DNA from: Polyangium mundeleinium
Lineage (GTDB): Bacteria; Myxococcota_A; Polyangia; Polyangiales; Polyangiaceae
Length of the DNA: 64,000 nucleotides
Assembly: GCF_028369105.1 (NCBI RefSeq)
Contig: NZ_JAQNDO010000001.1
Coordinates: forward strand, 2,535,711 to 2,599,710
Direction: 5' to 3'
Shown here: positions 1 to 9,900 of the stretch, piece by piece
How the letters are laid out: each line of letters begins with the position of its first letter
Position numbering within the stretch: position 1 is the first letter of the stretch
Translations under genes and position numbers: made by a program
Notes under the pieces: generated by a model
The model's input: the letters and a program-made list of their open reading frames with translations, nothing else
Told to the model about the DNA's origin: nothing
Database searches by the model: none

Positions 1-6
1 CGCGCC

Positions 7-546
7 ATGAAACGCATTTCACCTTTCTATGGGCTCGTGCTCGTTCCTTTCCTTCTGGCCGCCGCGGGCTGCTCTGACGACGAGGGAGGCGGCAACACGA
101 ATGCGGGCGAGCCGGCCTCGATGCAAGGGATCACGGAGGCCCACAACGCGGCGCGCGCGTCCGTCGATCCGCCGGCCGCAGAGCCGCTGCCGCCCCTCGT
201 CTGGTCGTCCAAGATCGCCGCTGTCGCCCAGGCCTACGCAGAGAAATGCGTATGGGAGCACAGCAGCAATGACTACGGCGAGAACCTCTACGCGAGCTCC
301 AATGGCTCGACCGCCGAGAAGGTCGTCTCGAACTGGGTCTCCGAGAAGGCCGATTACATCTATTCGTCGAACGAATGTTCGGACGTGTGCGGCCACTACA
401 CCCAGGTCGTCTGGGCGAAGACGACGAGGCTCGGGTGCGGCATGGCGAAATGCAGCACGGGCTCGCCGCTCGGCGGCGGGGATTGGGAATTCTGGGTTTG
501 CAACTACGATCCGCCCGGGAACTACGTCGGGCAGAAGCCGTACTGA
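7..546 (+). CDS. CAP/SCP (PR-1-like) domain lipoprotein
   Basis: The 179-aa product begins with a lipoprotein signal peptide ending in the lipobox AAGC (Cys22), so it should be anchored in the cell envelope. The rest is one CAP domain. Signature 1 is GHYTQVVW (residues 129-136) and signature 2 is CNYDPPGNY (165-173). The putative cleft residues are present: H45, H85, E92 and H130. Length is normal for a bacterial single-domain CAP protein. The family binds lipids or has been linked to proteolysis in some members, but the role in bacteria is not settled. The start lies 7 bases into the window, so the promoter is not visible. Its stop abuts the stop of the next, convergent gene with no spacer. 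Confidence 0.88.
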   Translation: MKRISPFYGLVLVPFLLAAAGCSDDEGGGNTNAGEPASMQGITEAHNAARASVDPPAAEPLPPLVWSSKIAAVAQAYAEKCVWEHSSNDYGENLYASSNGSTAEKVVSNWVSEKADYIYSSNECSDVCGHYTQVVWAKTTRLGCGMAKCSTGSPLGGGDWEFWVCNYDPPGNYVGQKPY

Positions 547-1332
547 TCAGGCCCGAGCGAGCACGCGCGCGAAGTCGAGGCCCGTGATCAGGCCGACGAG
601 CTCGCCATTCTCCAGCACGAGCACGCGGCGGGCGCGCGATTCGAAGGCGTGCGCCGCCGCGCGGTAGAGCGGCGTCTTCACGTGCTGCGTGAGGATGCCG
701 TAGTTCATCACGTCCTCGACCTTCGTATCGGGCACGAAGCTGCGCGCGGCGAGCGCCTCGACCTGCGTGAAGACGCCGACCGGGTGGCGGTACTCGTCGA
801 CGATCACGACGCCCGTCACCTGCGCGCGGTCGAGCCGCGAGGTGGCCTCGGCGATCGTGGCCGTGAGGGGGAGCGAGATCACAGGCTTCGTCATCACGTC
901 GCCGATCGGCGCTTCGAGGCGGAGCGCGCGCACGGAGGAGAGCACCTCCTCGATGCTGAAGACGCCGACGAGCTTGCCTTCCTGCTCGACGTACACGCGA
1001 TGCACGTGCTCGTCGGCCATGATCCGCGCCGCCGCCGTCACGGGCGCGTTCGGCGAGACCGTGAGCACGCCCTTGTGCATGTGATCCGAGACGGGCTCGG
1101 TGGGCAGGTCGATCGGCTGAATGCCCGCGAGCGAGGCCGGTTGCAGGCGGCCGATGCGCAGGAGGTCGGTCAATGAGACGACACCGAGCGCCTTGCCCGT
1201 GTCGTCGACGACGGGCGCCGACGAGATGCGTCGCGACGCGAGCAGCAGGTAAGCCTCATCCACGAGCGTGTCGGGCGTCACCGACAGCACGGGGGATTTC
1301 ATCAGCGTCGAGACGAGGAGGGGCGTGGTCAT
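547..1332 (-). CDS. Protein with four CBS domains
   Basis: The 261-aa protein consists almost entirely of four CBS motifs, making two Bateman modules. The repeats open at residues starting MKSPVLSV, MHKGVLTV, MTKPVISL and VMNYGILT, and each closes with the usual hydrophobic-G-V-hydrophobic segment (GVVSLTDLL, GVFSIEEVL and so on). CBS pairs bind adenosine nucleotides and act as energy sensors, normally attached to a channel or enzyme. Here no catalytic domain is attached, so it is a stand-alone regulator. The reading frame is open 48 codons further upstream, but the Met at 1332 directly precedes the first CBS motif and is the likely start. Confidence 0.85.
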   Translation of the reverse strand: MTTPLLVSTLMKSPVLSVTPDTLVDEAYLLLASRRISSAPVVDDTGKALGVVSLTDLLRIGRLQPASLAGIQPIDLPTEPVSDHMHKGVLTVSPNAPVTAAARIMADEHVHRVYVEQEGKLVGVFSIEEVLSSVRALRLEAPIGDVMTKPVISLPLTATIAEATSRLDRAQVTGVVIVDEYRHPVGVFTQVEALAARSFVPDTKVEDVMNYGILTQHVKTPLYRAAAHAFESRARRVLVLENGELVGLITGLDFARVLARA

Positions 1333-1906
1333 AGGGGCGGCGCCTGGCAAGACGTTTGCCAAGTCATATACAAGCCTCCCCTCCCACTTGTCGAGCCCCT
1401 TCCTGCAACCTTTGCGTGAAGCGTGCAACCCTTGCGCTCCTCCCGGCGAGGCAACGCACATGGGGTCTTCATCCAACTTCGCACGAAAGTGCTGAATCCT
1501 GCGGAGGCTCGTTGCAGAACGATACGCATGGTTTCGTTTCGTTCGTTGCGGCTCCTCGCGGAACGAAAACGCCGGTACGTTCGATAACTTCGGTGCTCGC
1601 CCTCGAGAGCGTCACCCACGAGAACGACGACTCCTGATCTCGAAAAGGTGTGTCCGGGCCGCCACGATGGGAAAAAAAGCGGCGAAGCCCGGAGTCTCCC
1701 GAATGCCATTCGCGAAATGTCGTGGGATTCGGGGCTCGGCGTCATTGCGCTGACGCTCGATGGGCCGTGCGTCCTTCGAAGATTCACGACGCCCTCGGAA
1801 TGCGTACGTCCTGGGTGCTTCCGTGTCGTAAAGTAAACCCTGGGCCGCTATCGAAATCGGCGTAAGGCCGCGAGGGGAGCTCGCAAGCCGTTGGAGGATG
1901 GGACGC
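1333..1906. other. Long intergenic region
   Basis: This stretch of about 570 bases separates the divergently transcribed CBS gene and chemoreceptor gene. No frame in it gives a protein-like product; the short open frames are Arg/Ser-rich antisense-type sequence. A short inverted repeat, TTTCGTT (1537-1543) with AACGAAA (1562-1568), is visible but has no clear role. Both promoters must lie here, but I cannot place them. Confidence 0.5.
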
Positions 1907-3400
1907 ATGGCAGGGTCGAGGACCTGGACAGTAGGCAAGCAGTTCAGCGCGGCCATCGCGCTTCCTCTCATTTTTCTGGTGCTCATCGGCTCGTACGCCT
2001 ACGTGACGACCCAGCGGCTCCTCGTGGCCACGGATGCCGTGGGGCACACCCGCGAGGTCCTGACGGCGCTGTCGAGCACGCTCTCCGCCTTCCAGGACAT
2101 GGAGACCGGCCAGCGCGGCTACGTGATCACCGGGAACGAGTCGTTCCTGGATCCTTACCGCGAGGGAGACGAGGCCATCGAGCGAGCGCTTGCCGAGGTC
2201 GAGCGCCTGACGAGCGACAACGAGCGCCAGCAGCAGCGCCTTCCGGAGCTGAAAAAGCTTGTCGGAGAGGAGCGGATCGCGCTCTCCGGCGCCATCGACG
2301 CGCGCAAGAGCGAGGGGCTCGAGTCCGCGGTGAAGCTCGTCGCCACGGGGCGTGGCAAACGCACGATGGACGCGGTGCGGGCCATCATCGACGAGATGAT
2401 CGCCGAGGAGCGCACGCTGCTCGGGATACGGGCTGCGGCCGTCGACGAGCTCGTGCGTTCGTTCGCCCGGACGCTCGTGGGCGCATGCTTTCTCGCGTTC
2501 GTCTGTGTGAGCGGCCTGGGCGCCTTCATCGTCCGCGTGCTGAACCGGCAGATCGGGTCCGCCGCCGCGCGCATGCGCGCCGCCGCGCGTGAGCTCGAGG
2601 CCGCCGCGACGCAACAAGCGAGCTCGACGAACGAGCAGGTCGCGACCTCGCAGCAGGTGTCGGTGACGATCCGCGAGCTCACGGCCACCTCGCGTCAGAT
2701 CGCCGAGAGCGCCGTGCAGGTGAGTCGCATCGCGGAGGACACGTCCTCAGCCGCGCGAGGCGGCGATCAGACCGTGACCGCGGCGCGCGAGACCGTCGAT
2801 GGGACCCGCAAGCATGTCGATCGGGTCGTCGCGCACATGCTCGGCTTGAACCAGCGATCCCAGGAGATCGGGGGCATCGTGGACATCATCCGCGAGCTCG
2901 CCGAGCAGACGAACATCCTCGCGATCAACGCGACGATCGAGGCGGCGGGCGCAGGGGACGCGGGGCGGCGCTTCGGCGTGGTCGCCGACGAGATCCGGAA
3001 GCTCGCCGATCGCGTGTCCGGCGCCGCGCGGGACATCCAGCACCTGGTCGAGCAGGTGCGGGGCGCGACGAACACGACCGTGATGGCCACGGAGAACGGC
3101 GCAAAAGCCGTGGAGGCGAGCACGCGCAGCTTCGCGGACGTGGGCGCGAGCTTCGAGCGCATTCGCACGTACGTGGTGGACACGGCGCGCTCGTCGCGCG
3201 AGATCGAGGCGAGCACGCGGCACCAGACGACGGCCATGGAGCAGGTGAACCAAGCGATGCAGTCCGTGTCGGAGGCCGCGCGCGAGGTGCAGACGAGCGC
3301 GAAGCAGACGCTCCAGACGGCCTCGGAGCTGTCGAGCGTGTCCGAGGAGCTCTTGCGGCTCGTACGAGCGAACGAGGCCAGTCGGGGGGCGCTCGTGTAG
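1907..3400 (+). CDS. Methyl-accepting chemotaxis protein with CHASE3 sensor
   Basis: The 497-aa transmembrane chemoreceptor has a first membrane span at about residues 12-32. It is followed by an extracytoplasmic CHASE3 domain ([18 protein letters not shown]) and a second span near 186-212. A long cytoplasmic coiled-coil signalling domain completes it. The hairpin tip that contacts CheA/CheW is at about 332-366, with [15 protein letters not shown] and the following [10 protein letters not shown]. No clear HAMP domain separates the second span from the coil. An ATG at 1898 is in frame but sits on the ribosome-binding site; GGAGG at 1893-1897 is correctly spaced (9 bases) from the ATG at 1907. 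No che genes are adjacent. Confidence 0.93.
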   Translation: MAGSRTWTVGKQFSAAIALPLIFLVLIGSYAYVTTQRLLVATDAVGHTREVLTALSSTLSAFQDMETGQRGYVITGNESFLDPYREGDEAIERALAEVERLTSDNERQQQRLPELKKLVGEERIALSGAIDARKSEGLESAVKLVATGRGKRTMDAVRAIIDEMIAEERTLLGIRAAAVDELVRSFARTLVGACFLAFVCVSGLGAFIVRVLNRQIGSAAARMRAAARELEAAATQQASSTNEQVATSQQVSVTIRELTATSRQIAESAVQVSRIAEDTSSAARGGDQTVTAARETVDGTRKHVDRVVAHMLGLNQRSQEIGGIVDIIRELAEQTNILAINATIEAAGAGDAGRRFGVVADEIRKLADRVSGAARDIQHLVEQVRGATNTTVMATENGAKAVEASTRSFADVGASFERIRTYVVDTARSSREIEASTRHQTTAMEQVNQAMQSVSEAAREVQTSAKQTLQTASELSSVSEELLRLVRANEASRGALV

Positions 3401-3402
3401 CG

Positions 3403-5034
3403 TCAGCGCGCGCGGCGGCGGCTGCGTTGATCTTCGTAAAGCGAAGGCGGGTCGAGCGTGTCGCCTTCGTCGAGGCCCTCGACCCAGTCGACGGGCAAGG
3501 TGCCGAGGGCCATCGGCAGCGGCGATTCGGTGGTGACGTAGAGGCCCTCGGTCCCGATCACGTATCCTGTGCCGAACTGGAGCGATCGGAGCGCGCCCTT
3601 GCCGCGGTTGTTCCAGAGCACGTTCTCGGTGCCCGTGTGGCCGGCGCCCGTGCTCTCGTCGTTGCGGTTCACGATGGAGAAGCCGTCGTCGAAGGTCGAG
3701 GCGTCGATGAGGTTCGCCATGGCGAGCGAGTGGTGAAACTCGGACAAACCCGTGAAGCCCGAGGCGTCGTTCATGTCGGTGAGCGATTCCCCGTTTTTGC
3801 TTTGAATGCGTAAGAAGACGCAGCCGGTCGTGCCGAAGCCCCAATTCTGGATGAAGTTGTGCCTCCCGCCGTCGCCCTCGCTGTCCGCGACGAGGATCTC
3901 GTTCGAGCGGCGGATCTCGAAGAGATAGCCGTTTCCGCCGCCGCCGCGGTTTTGCGCGAGGCCGAGCGAGACGTGCTCGACGGTGACGCGCGTGGCCTCT
4001 TCGAGGAGGATGCCGCCCGAGGCGAGGTGCGCGCCGCTGCCTGGGCCCTCGGCAGGCGCGGCGGGCGAGGGGAACGACGCGACGTCCTTGATCCAGCAGT
4101 CGACGACGCGCCGGAGGTCGATCGCGTGGACCTGCGACGCGGCCCAGGCCTCGGCCCAGGAGACGGCGTTCGATATGCCGAGCGACTCGACGCCGCACTC
4201 GCGGAGCAGGCCCGTGACGCGCTGGAGGCTCGCGCCGTCGCGGAGCTTGGCCGGGTAGCGCAGCGGCACGTCGAGCGTGATCCGGTGCGGGGAGGAGGTC
4301 TTGTCGACGGCGACGACGGTCCGGCGGAAGAAGGGCTGCCAGGTGTCGTTGAAGGCCGTCCACGTGCCCGTCATGCCGTGCTCTTCGATGAAGGCAGGCG
4401 TGAGGGTCCAGCCGAGGAGGACGTCGTCGCCGGGCGCGAGGTCCCCGGCGCTCTCGACCTCGACGACGTCGGCGCGCGAGGTCGCGTCCACGGCGAGCGG
4501 GAGCTCGAGGTTCGGCTCGGCCTTGCCCACGAAGGCGAGGTGCGCGTCGTAGCTCATGCCCGCCGATCGCGTGAAGTGGAGCCGCGATTTCGTGGAGCCC
4601 GCGCCGCGCAGGACGACGCCGGACGCAGCGACGACAAGCTTGTCGTCGATCCGATAGAGGCCCTCGGGGAACGTGACGATCCCGCCGCCCTGGGCCGCGG
4701 CCGCGTCGATGGCCGCCTGCACGGCCAAGGTCGCGTCCATCTGCCCGGTGGGATCCGCGCCATGCGTGACGACGTCGAAGGTCGGGGCCGCGGCGGGCGC
4801 GCCGGGCGGGGCCTCGGCGAGGTGGTAGCCCGCGTAGGAGAAGTCGTGGAGGAAGTGGCCTTCGGCGTCCGTGAAGGAGGGCGTCCAATCCTCGGGGTAG
4901 AGGGCGCTGCGGAAGGAGACGGGGCCGGCGTCGGTGCCCGCGTCGGGTGCGGGCGGCGGGGCGCCTCCGGGCGGCTCGTCGCTGCACGCGGCGAAGCACG
5001 GGAGGAAGGCGAGCAAGCCGAGGAGTGGGCGCAT
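3403..5034 (-). CDS. Secreted beta-helix (pectate-lyase/epimerase-like) lipoprotein
   Basis: The 543-aa product has a lipoprotein signal peptide (FAACSDE) and a Pro/Ala/Asp-rich spacer. A parallel beta-helix of the Pectate_lyase_3/glycosyl-hydrolase-28-like type follows. The typical entry motif is FDVVTHGADPTGQMDAT, then AIDAAAAQGGGIVTFPEGLY and VLRGAGSTKS, followed by degenerate helix rungs rich in Asn and Gly. Such proteins are polysaccharide lyases, hydrolases or epimerases on the cell surface. I cannot assign the substrate or point to catalytic residues. It converges on the chemoreceptor, with two bases between the stop codons. It is followed on the same strand, 17 bases upstream in coordinates, by the lipid-kinase gene end. 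Confidence 0.8.
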   Translation of the reverse strand: MRPLLGLLAFLPCFAACSDEPPGGAPPPAPDAGTDAGPVSFRSALYPEDWTPSFTDAEGHFLHDFSYAGYHLAEAPPGAPAAAPTFDVVTHGADPTGQMDATLAVQAAIDAAAAQGGGIVTFPEGLYRIDDKLVVAASGVVLRGAGSTKSRLHFTRSAGMSYDAHLAFVGKAEPNLELPLAVDATSRADVVEVESAGDLAPGDDVLLGWTLTPAFIEEHGMTGTWTAFNDTWQPFFRRTVVAVDKTSSPHRITLDVPLRYPAKLRDGASLQRVTGLLRECGVESLGISNAVSWAEAWAASQVHAIDLRRVVDCWIKDVASFPSPAAPAEGPGSGAHLASGGILLEEATRVTVEHVSLGLAQNRGGGGNGYLFEIRRSNEILVADSEGDGGRHNFIQNWGFGTTGCVFLRIQSKNGESLTDMNDASGFTGLSEFHHSLAMANLIDASTFDDGFSIVNRNDESTGAGHTGTENVLWNNRGKGALRSLQFGTGYVIGTEGLYVTTESPLPMALGTLPVDWVEGLDEGDTLDPPSLYEDQRSRRRAR

Positions 5035-5050
5035 GGACGCCCAGGATAGA

Positions 5051-5758
5051 TCAGGACGCCGGGACGAACGCGCCTGCGATGGAGCTGGCGATCGCGACCG
5101 TGACCGGGATGGTGAAGTTGTCGTCGAGGCGCGAGGAGACGAGCTCGGCGATCGCGCCCGCGGCCGCGCCGGCCGAGGCGATGAGCAGCATCGCGGGGAG
5201 CGGCAGGCCGTGGAAGGCCGTGAGCGTCGCGAGCGCGGCGAGCGTGCCGACGGCGAAGAAGCCGAGCGTGCCTTCGAGCGAGCGGTTCGCGAGGATCTTC
5301 GTGCGCCCGATGCGACGGCCGATGAAGCCCGCCGCCGGGTCGGCGAGGCCGAGGATCACGACGCCGAGCTCGGCCGCCTGAAAGGGCGCGAAGAGCGAGA
5401 GGCCGACCAGGGCCGTGAGATACCAGGTGGACGAGTTCACCCGGTGCCGCTCCATCGGGTGGGCGACGCGCGAGAAGAACTTCATCATCCTCTCGTTGAC
5501 GGCCGGGCTCAGGCGGCGGGCGATCTCGCAGGACCAGGCCCACACGCAGAGCGATACGCTCGCGGCGATCAACCACCCGCGGCTCGGCACGACGCGGAGC
5601 ATGACGAGCGCGACCAGCGCGGAGAGGACGTGGAAGAGGCTGCGCGTCCAGTTCTCGGGCCGTGCGGGCGGCATGGGCGCCGACGCGCGGACCGATGGAA
5701 AAGGCACCGCGGGGAGCTCGATGTCGAGCACGGTCGGATCGACGGTGGACTTGGACAA
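5051..5758 (-). CDS. DGK1/dolichol-kinase-like CTP-dependent lipid kinase
   Basis: The 235-aa integral membrane protein has about six hydrophobic segments. It carries the conserved core of the SEC59/DGK1/VTE5 family: GLADPAAGFIGRRIGRTKI followed by RSLEGTLGFFAVG. In yeast Dgk1 and dolichol kinase this region binds CTP and transfers its phosphate to a lipid alcohol. Substrates known in the family are dolichol, phytol and diacylglycerol; the one used here is unknown. The conserved Asp and the Lys/Ser-rich stretch are present, so it is probably active. The N-terminal 30 residues are not membrane-like. It lies just upstream of the beta-helix lipoprotein on the same strand and may be co-transcribed with it. 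Confidence 0.78.
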   Translation of the reverse strand: MSKSTVDPTVLDIELPAVPFPSVRASAPMPPARPENWTRSLFHVLSALVALVMLRVVPSRGWLIAASVSLCVWAWSCEIARRLSPAVNERMMKFFSRVAHPMERHRVNSSTWYLTALVGLSLFAPFQAAELGVVILGLADPAAGFIGRRIGRTKILANRSLEGTLGFFAVGTLAALATLTAFHGLPLPAMLLIASAGAAAGAIAELVSSRLDDNFTIPVTVAIASSIAGAFVPAS

Positions 5759-5838
5759 GGCAACGAAGGCTACCCCGCCGCCTCCGCCCAGGAGTTTCAG
5801 CTTTCTGTCATTTCGGTGGGGGTGAACTCACGAATGGT

Positions 5839-6696
5839 TCAGGCGCCCCGCGCGAGGCGACGCACGGCGTCAATCGTAGCAATCGGAATTTTGCTGCTCG
5901 ATGAAACGGCAGGCGAGGCTTCTTCGACCAGCCTGTGCACCAGGACATCGGCCACGGTGCTCGGCTCGATCGTGCGAGGCATGACCAGCGCGGAGGCGAG
6001 GGCCGCGTTGCGCTTTGCCGTCACTGCGGGAGGCCAGGTGGCCGAGGGAGAATCGTCGAGCACGATCATGGGCACGCCGTTCGGCTGCTTCGACCGGAGG
6101 AGGCCGAGCACGCGGAGGAAGCACCTCCGGTCGACCACGGCGCCGTCGACGCCCGCGCCTTCGAGGTCGAGGAACTGGGCGGCCTGGTCGACGCTCTCCA
6201 GCGAGACGATGTCGCAGCCGTGCCCGATGCGCAGGACCTTCCCGAGCGCCTCGCGCAGGGCGCCGTCGGCGTCGACGAGAAGCACGCGCCAGGCGCGCGG
6301 GGCGGCTTCGGTCTGCGGGTTGCCGGTGAGGGCGTGGGCGCGGTTGATCAGGTACGATTTCGAGTGCGGTTTGCCCACGAAGTCGTCGGCGCCCACGCCG
6401 AGGCCGCGGAGGCGCGAGCCGAAGCGCGCGTCGCTCGAGAGGATCATGACCGGCAGGCGCTCGAGCGCCGGATCCCGACGAATCTCGCGGAGCAGGTCGA
6501 TCCCGTCGCCGTCGGGCAGGAGCACATCGAGGATGGCGAGCTGGAACGGGTCGCGGTCGCGGTACTGCGCGATCGCGCGCCGCGCCGCATCGAGCGTGGG
6601 CACGGGGGTCACCCGGAAGCCAGCTTCCCGCAGCTCCGCGGCGATGACCATACGAACGGTGGTGCTGTCATCGACGAGCAGGACGTGCGGAGCCAT
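5839..6696 (-). CDS. Double-receiver response regulator
   Basis: The 285-aa protein consists of two receiver domains and no DNA-binding domain. Receiver 1 (residues 3-125) is canonical: acidic pair D9/D10, phosphoacceptor D57 in LAILDVLLPDGDG, switch residue S87 and K109 in GKP. Receiver 2 (about 136-250) is degenerate. It starts VLLVDADGALREAL and keeps an Asp in AVVDRR, but lacks the GKP lysine, so it is probably a pseudo-receiver used for protein contacts. No histidine kinase is adjacent, so the gene is an orphan. The upstream 230 bases are less GC-rich than the surroundings and hold its promoter. Confidence 0.88.
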   Translation of the reverse strand: MAPHVLLVDDSTTVRMVIAAELREAGFRVTPVPTLDAARRAIAQYRDRDPFQLAILDVLLPDGDGIDLLREIRRDPALERLPVMILSSDARFGSRLRGLGVGADDFVGKPHSKSYLINRAHALTGNPQTEAAPRAWRVLLVDADGALREALGKVLRIGHGCDIVSLESVDQAAQFLDLEGAGVDGAVVDRRCFLRVLGLLRSKQPNGVPMIVLDDSPSATWPPAVTAKRNAALASALVMPRTIEPSTVADVLVHRLVEEASPAVSSSSKIPIATIDAVRRLARGA

Positions 6697-6927
6697 TGAG
6701 ACGGACCTCCTGGTGAATCACACCCCAGCAGGCAGCCTACATGGTTTTTACCCGTTGCATAGTCTGTCTCGACACGTTCGCGAAACAATCGCAGGAAATG
6801 TACGCCATTCCATTGACAATTCCGTAGGGGAACACCCACCTGCGACGAAATACTGCGCGCTTGCATCCCGCTGCCCGTGCGATGAGCCTGTCCCAGGCAG
6901 AAAGTCGACGTCCGCTACGGCGGAGGA

Positions 6928-9900
6928 TCAGGCGGCCCCGGTCCAGGGCTTCGGTTGATAGAAGAGGTTCGGCTTGAGCATGACGTCGGGGTGACGGTCC
7001 TCATCCATGTAGAACACCGACGTCGCGCTGCCGCCGATGGGCGGGACGATCCAGCTCCAGCGCAGGTGCACGCAGCGGCCCTGGCCTTGCTCGGCCTGGG
7101 CAAACTGCACGAAATCCTCGGAGGCTGTGTGGTGGTCGACGATCTTCACGCCCGCGCGCTCGAACGAGTGCACGACGGCCCGTACGAGCTCGACCTGCGC
7201 GCGGTCGCGCCAGAGCGAGGAGGATCGCTGGATGTCGAGCCCGAGCCGCTCGGCGATCACAGGGAGCATGTTGTACCGATAGGGATCGCTGAAATTGCGC
7301 GCGCCGATCTCGGTCGCCATGTACCAGCCGTTGAAAGGCGCGGCAGGATATTTCACGCCGCCGATGTCGAGCAGGAGCTCGGAGACGGCCGGAAGCGCGT
7401 ACCAGCGGAGCCCGAGCGAGGCGAACCACGGCAGATCGGGATGCGCGAGCGGCACCTCGCGCACGACGCGCCGAGGGATCTCCATCCAGCGCGGCTCGCG
7501 GCCAGGGAGCTTTACGATGAGCGGGAGCAGGTCGAAGCGCGTGCGTGCGCCGCCTTTCCAGCCGAGCTCGAGCGCCTTCGTGGTGAGCTCGACGTTCATC
7601 GGATCCCCGGTGACGGTGCCGTCCGGGTTTGGGTATCCCGCATAACGCAGGAGCTGGCCGTTCCAGATGCGTGGCCCCTCGCCGGCGCGGTTGGTCGGGG
7701 CGAGGACGGTCATCATGGCGCGTAGGTTTCCGCCGTGCGTGGCGAGCTCGATGTGCTCGACCAGGGCCGAGAGGATCTCGTCCTCGTCCGTGAGATGGCG
7801 CATGTCGCGCACTTCGAGCCCGTTCCAGAAGAGGCGCCCGATGCAGCGGGTGGAGTTGCGCCAGGCGAGTTTGGCGCCGAAGGAAAGCTCGTCGTAGGTC
7901 TGGACGTAGGTGCCCGTGCGCTGGAGCTCGGCGGAGACCTGGGCCCATCGGACCTCGAACGCCCGGGGCGCGCCTTTTTCCCGGTAAAACTGGGCGAGAT
8001 AGGCCCGCGCCTCCTCGGCGACGCTCGTGTCCTGCCCTGCGACGACGGGCGGAATGACGCCGAGGCCGTCCTCCCGGTGCGTGCCGTGCGCAAAGGGACA
8101 AACGCCATCCGCGCGTGATTTGGAGGAGGGAATCGGCGACGAGGCGGGGGCGGACGAGGGCGGCGCAAGGGTGCCCGGGGCCGGCGGGAGCATGCCCGAG
8201 GCGTGCGGTGGAGGGGCGCTCGGCGGCGTCGTGGGGGGCGGCGCGGCGGGGCGCGCGGACGAGCTCGGCGCATACGAGATGTCGACGGCCGGCGGGGGTT
8301 TCGGCAGGAGGCTCGTGGGAAACGAAGGCGGCAGGTGCAAAGGCGGCACGTGCGCGGGGGGCACGAGCGTCGCAGGTGCGAGCAAGGAGGGCCTGCGGCC
8401 GGGCTGCGCGACGACGACGCTGCCCGCGATGAACTCCTCGATGTGGAGATGCGTATCGAGCACGCCCTGTTCGAGCAGGAGGTTGCTCATCGCGCGTAGA
8501 TACGGGATGGGGCCGCAGAGGAACCAATCGGCGTCGGGGTGGGTCTCGACGAGCGAGGCGATCTCGGCGGCGCCGAGCCGGCCCCATACCTCGGTGAAAC
8601 GAATGCGGGCCGTGACGTTCGGGCAAGCGGCGGCGAGCGCGTGGAGCTCGTCGGCATGAGGGGCCGAGGCGGGGCTGTGCGCCGAGTAATCGACGTGGAC
8701 GCGCCGCGCGCTGCCCTTTTCGCGGATCGCGCGGCACGCCGCGATGGCGGGCGTCACGCCGATGCCGGCGACGAGGTACACGACGGGCCGATCGTTCGGC
8801 GGCATCGTGAAATGGCCGCCGGGCGCGGAGACGCGGATGAGCGCGTCCTCGGGGCGGCGCTCGAAGAGCCAGGTAGAGAACACGCCGCCCGGGAGCCGCT
8901 TGACCGTGATCTCGTAATGGCCGCTCGACGTGGGCGCCGAGAGGGTATACGGGCGTTCGATGAAGCGGCCGTCGATCTCGGCCTGGATGACGACGTGCTG
9001 GCCCGGCTCGGCGTGGAGGACCTCGCCGTCACGGGGGACGAGGCGGAACGCGCGTACGCCCGGACAAACGTCGGTGGCGGAGACGATCTCGGCCGAGGTC
9101 CAGGTGCTCTTGCCGAGCATGTCGGCAATACGGGGCAGGCACGCGCCGCAGGCACTGCCGGCGCGGGTGCGGTCGCGGATGGCCTCGGGTGTATTGCAGC
9201 CGGCGAGGATGGCGCGGCGGAGGTCGCGCCTGCGCACGCGCATGCAGGTGCAGACGATTTCGTCGTCGGGCCGGAGCGAGGGCGGCGCTTCGAGGTCGAT
9301 CGAGCCCGTCTCGGTGAAGGCCGCGCATTGCCAGGGCGAGAGGGAGCCGCCTTCGAGGGCGAGCGCGTAGAGCTTGGGGAGATCGACCCAGTCGCCGCGG
9401 GCGGTGAACGAGAGGATACGGCCGTCGTTGGGCGTGACCACGATTTCGCGTTCGAGGCCGCGGCGCGCGTCGATGAATCGGTATTTTCCGCGCTCGTCGG
9501 GCGGGCCTTCGAGTCCCGGCTCGCTGACGGCGAGGTGGTGGAGTTCCTCGCCCGGGACGTGCGAGGCGACGGCGTGGCGGCCGCGGGGCAGGTGATACAA
9601 CGAGGTGATGCAGGGTTTGCCCAGGAACCTGCCCGCGAAGATGGTGACGAACCCGCGGTGGGGCAGCTCGTACACGCTCTCCAGGCTGTCGAAATACTCG
9701 CGTAGCTCGGCGGATTGCTCGAGGATCGCGAGGAATCGATCGCCGGGCACGCGGAAGGCCGTGACCGGGTCCTCGGCGACGGCGGTGGCCGAGCGGGATT
9801 CGCGGCGCAAGAGGCCCCGCTCGCCGACGCAATGGCCAGCCTCGACGCGCGAGAGGAGCTGCGGGCGCCCGTCTTTCTCGACATATACGCCGACGGCCCC

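Noticed and set aside
1612..1986. 124-codon minus-strand frame in the first intergenic region
   Set aside because: It overlaps the chemoreceptor start, has no ribosome-binding site and no protein-like composition.
6697..6927. Possible sigma-54 type promoter upstream of the response regulator
   Set aside because: A TGGC is present, but the GC element is not at the required spacing, so I could not support it.
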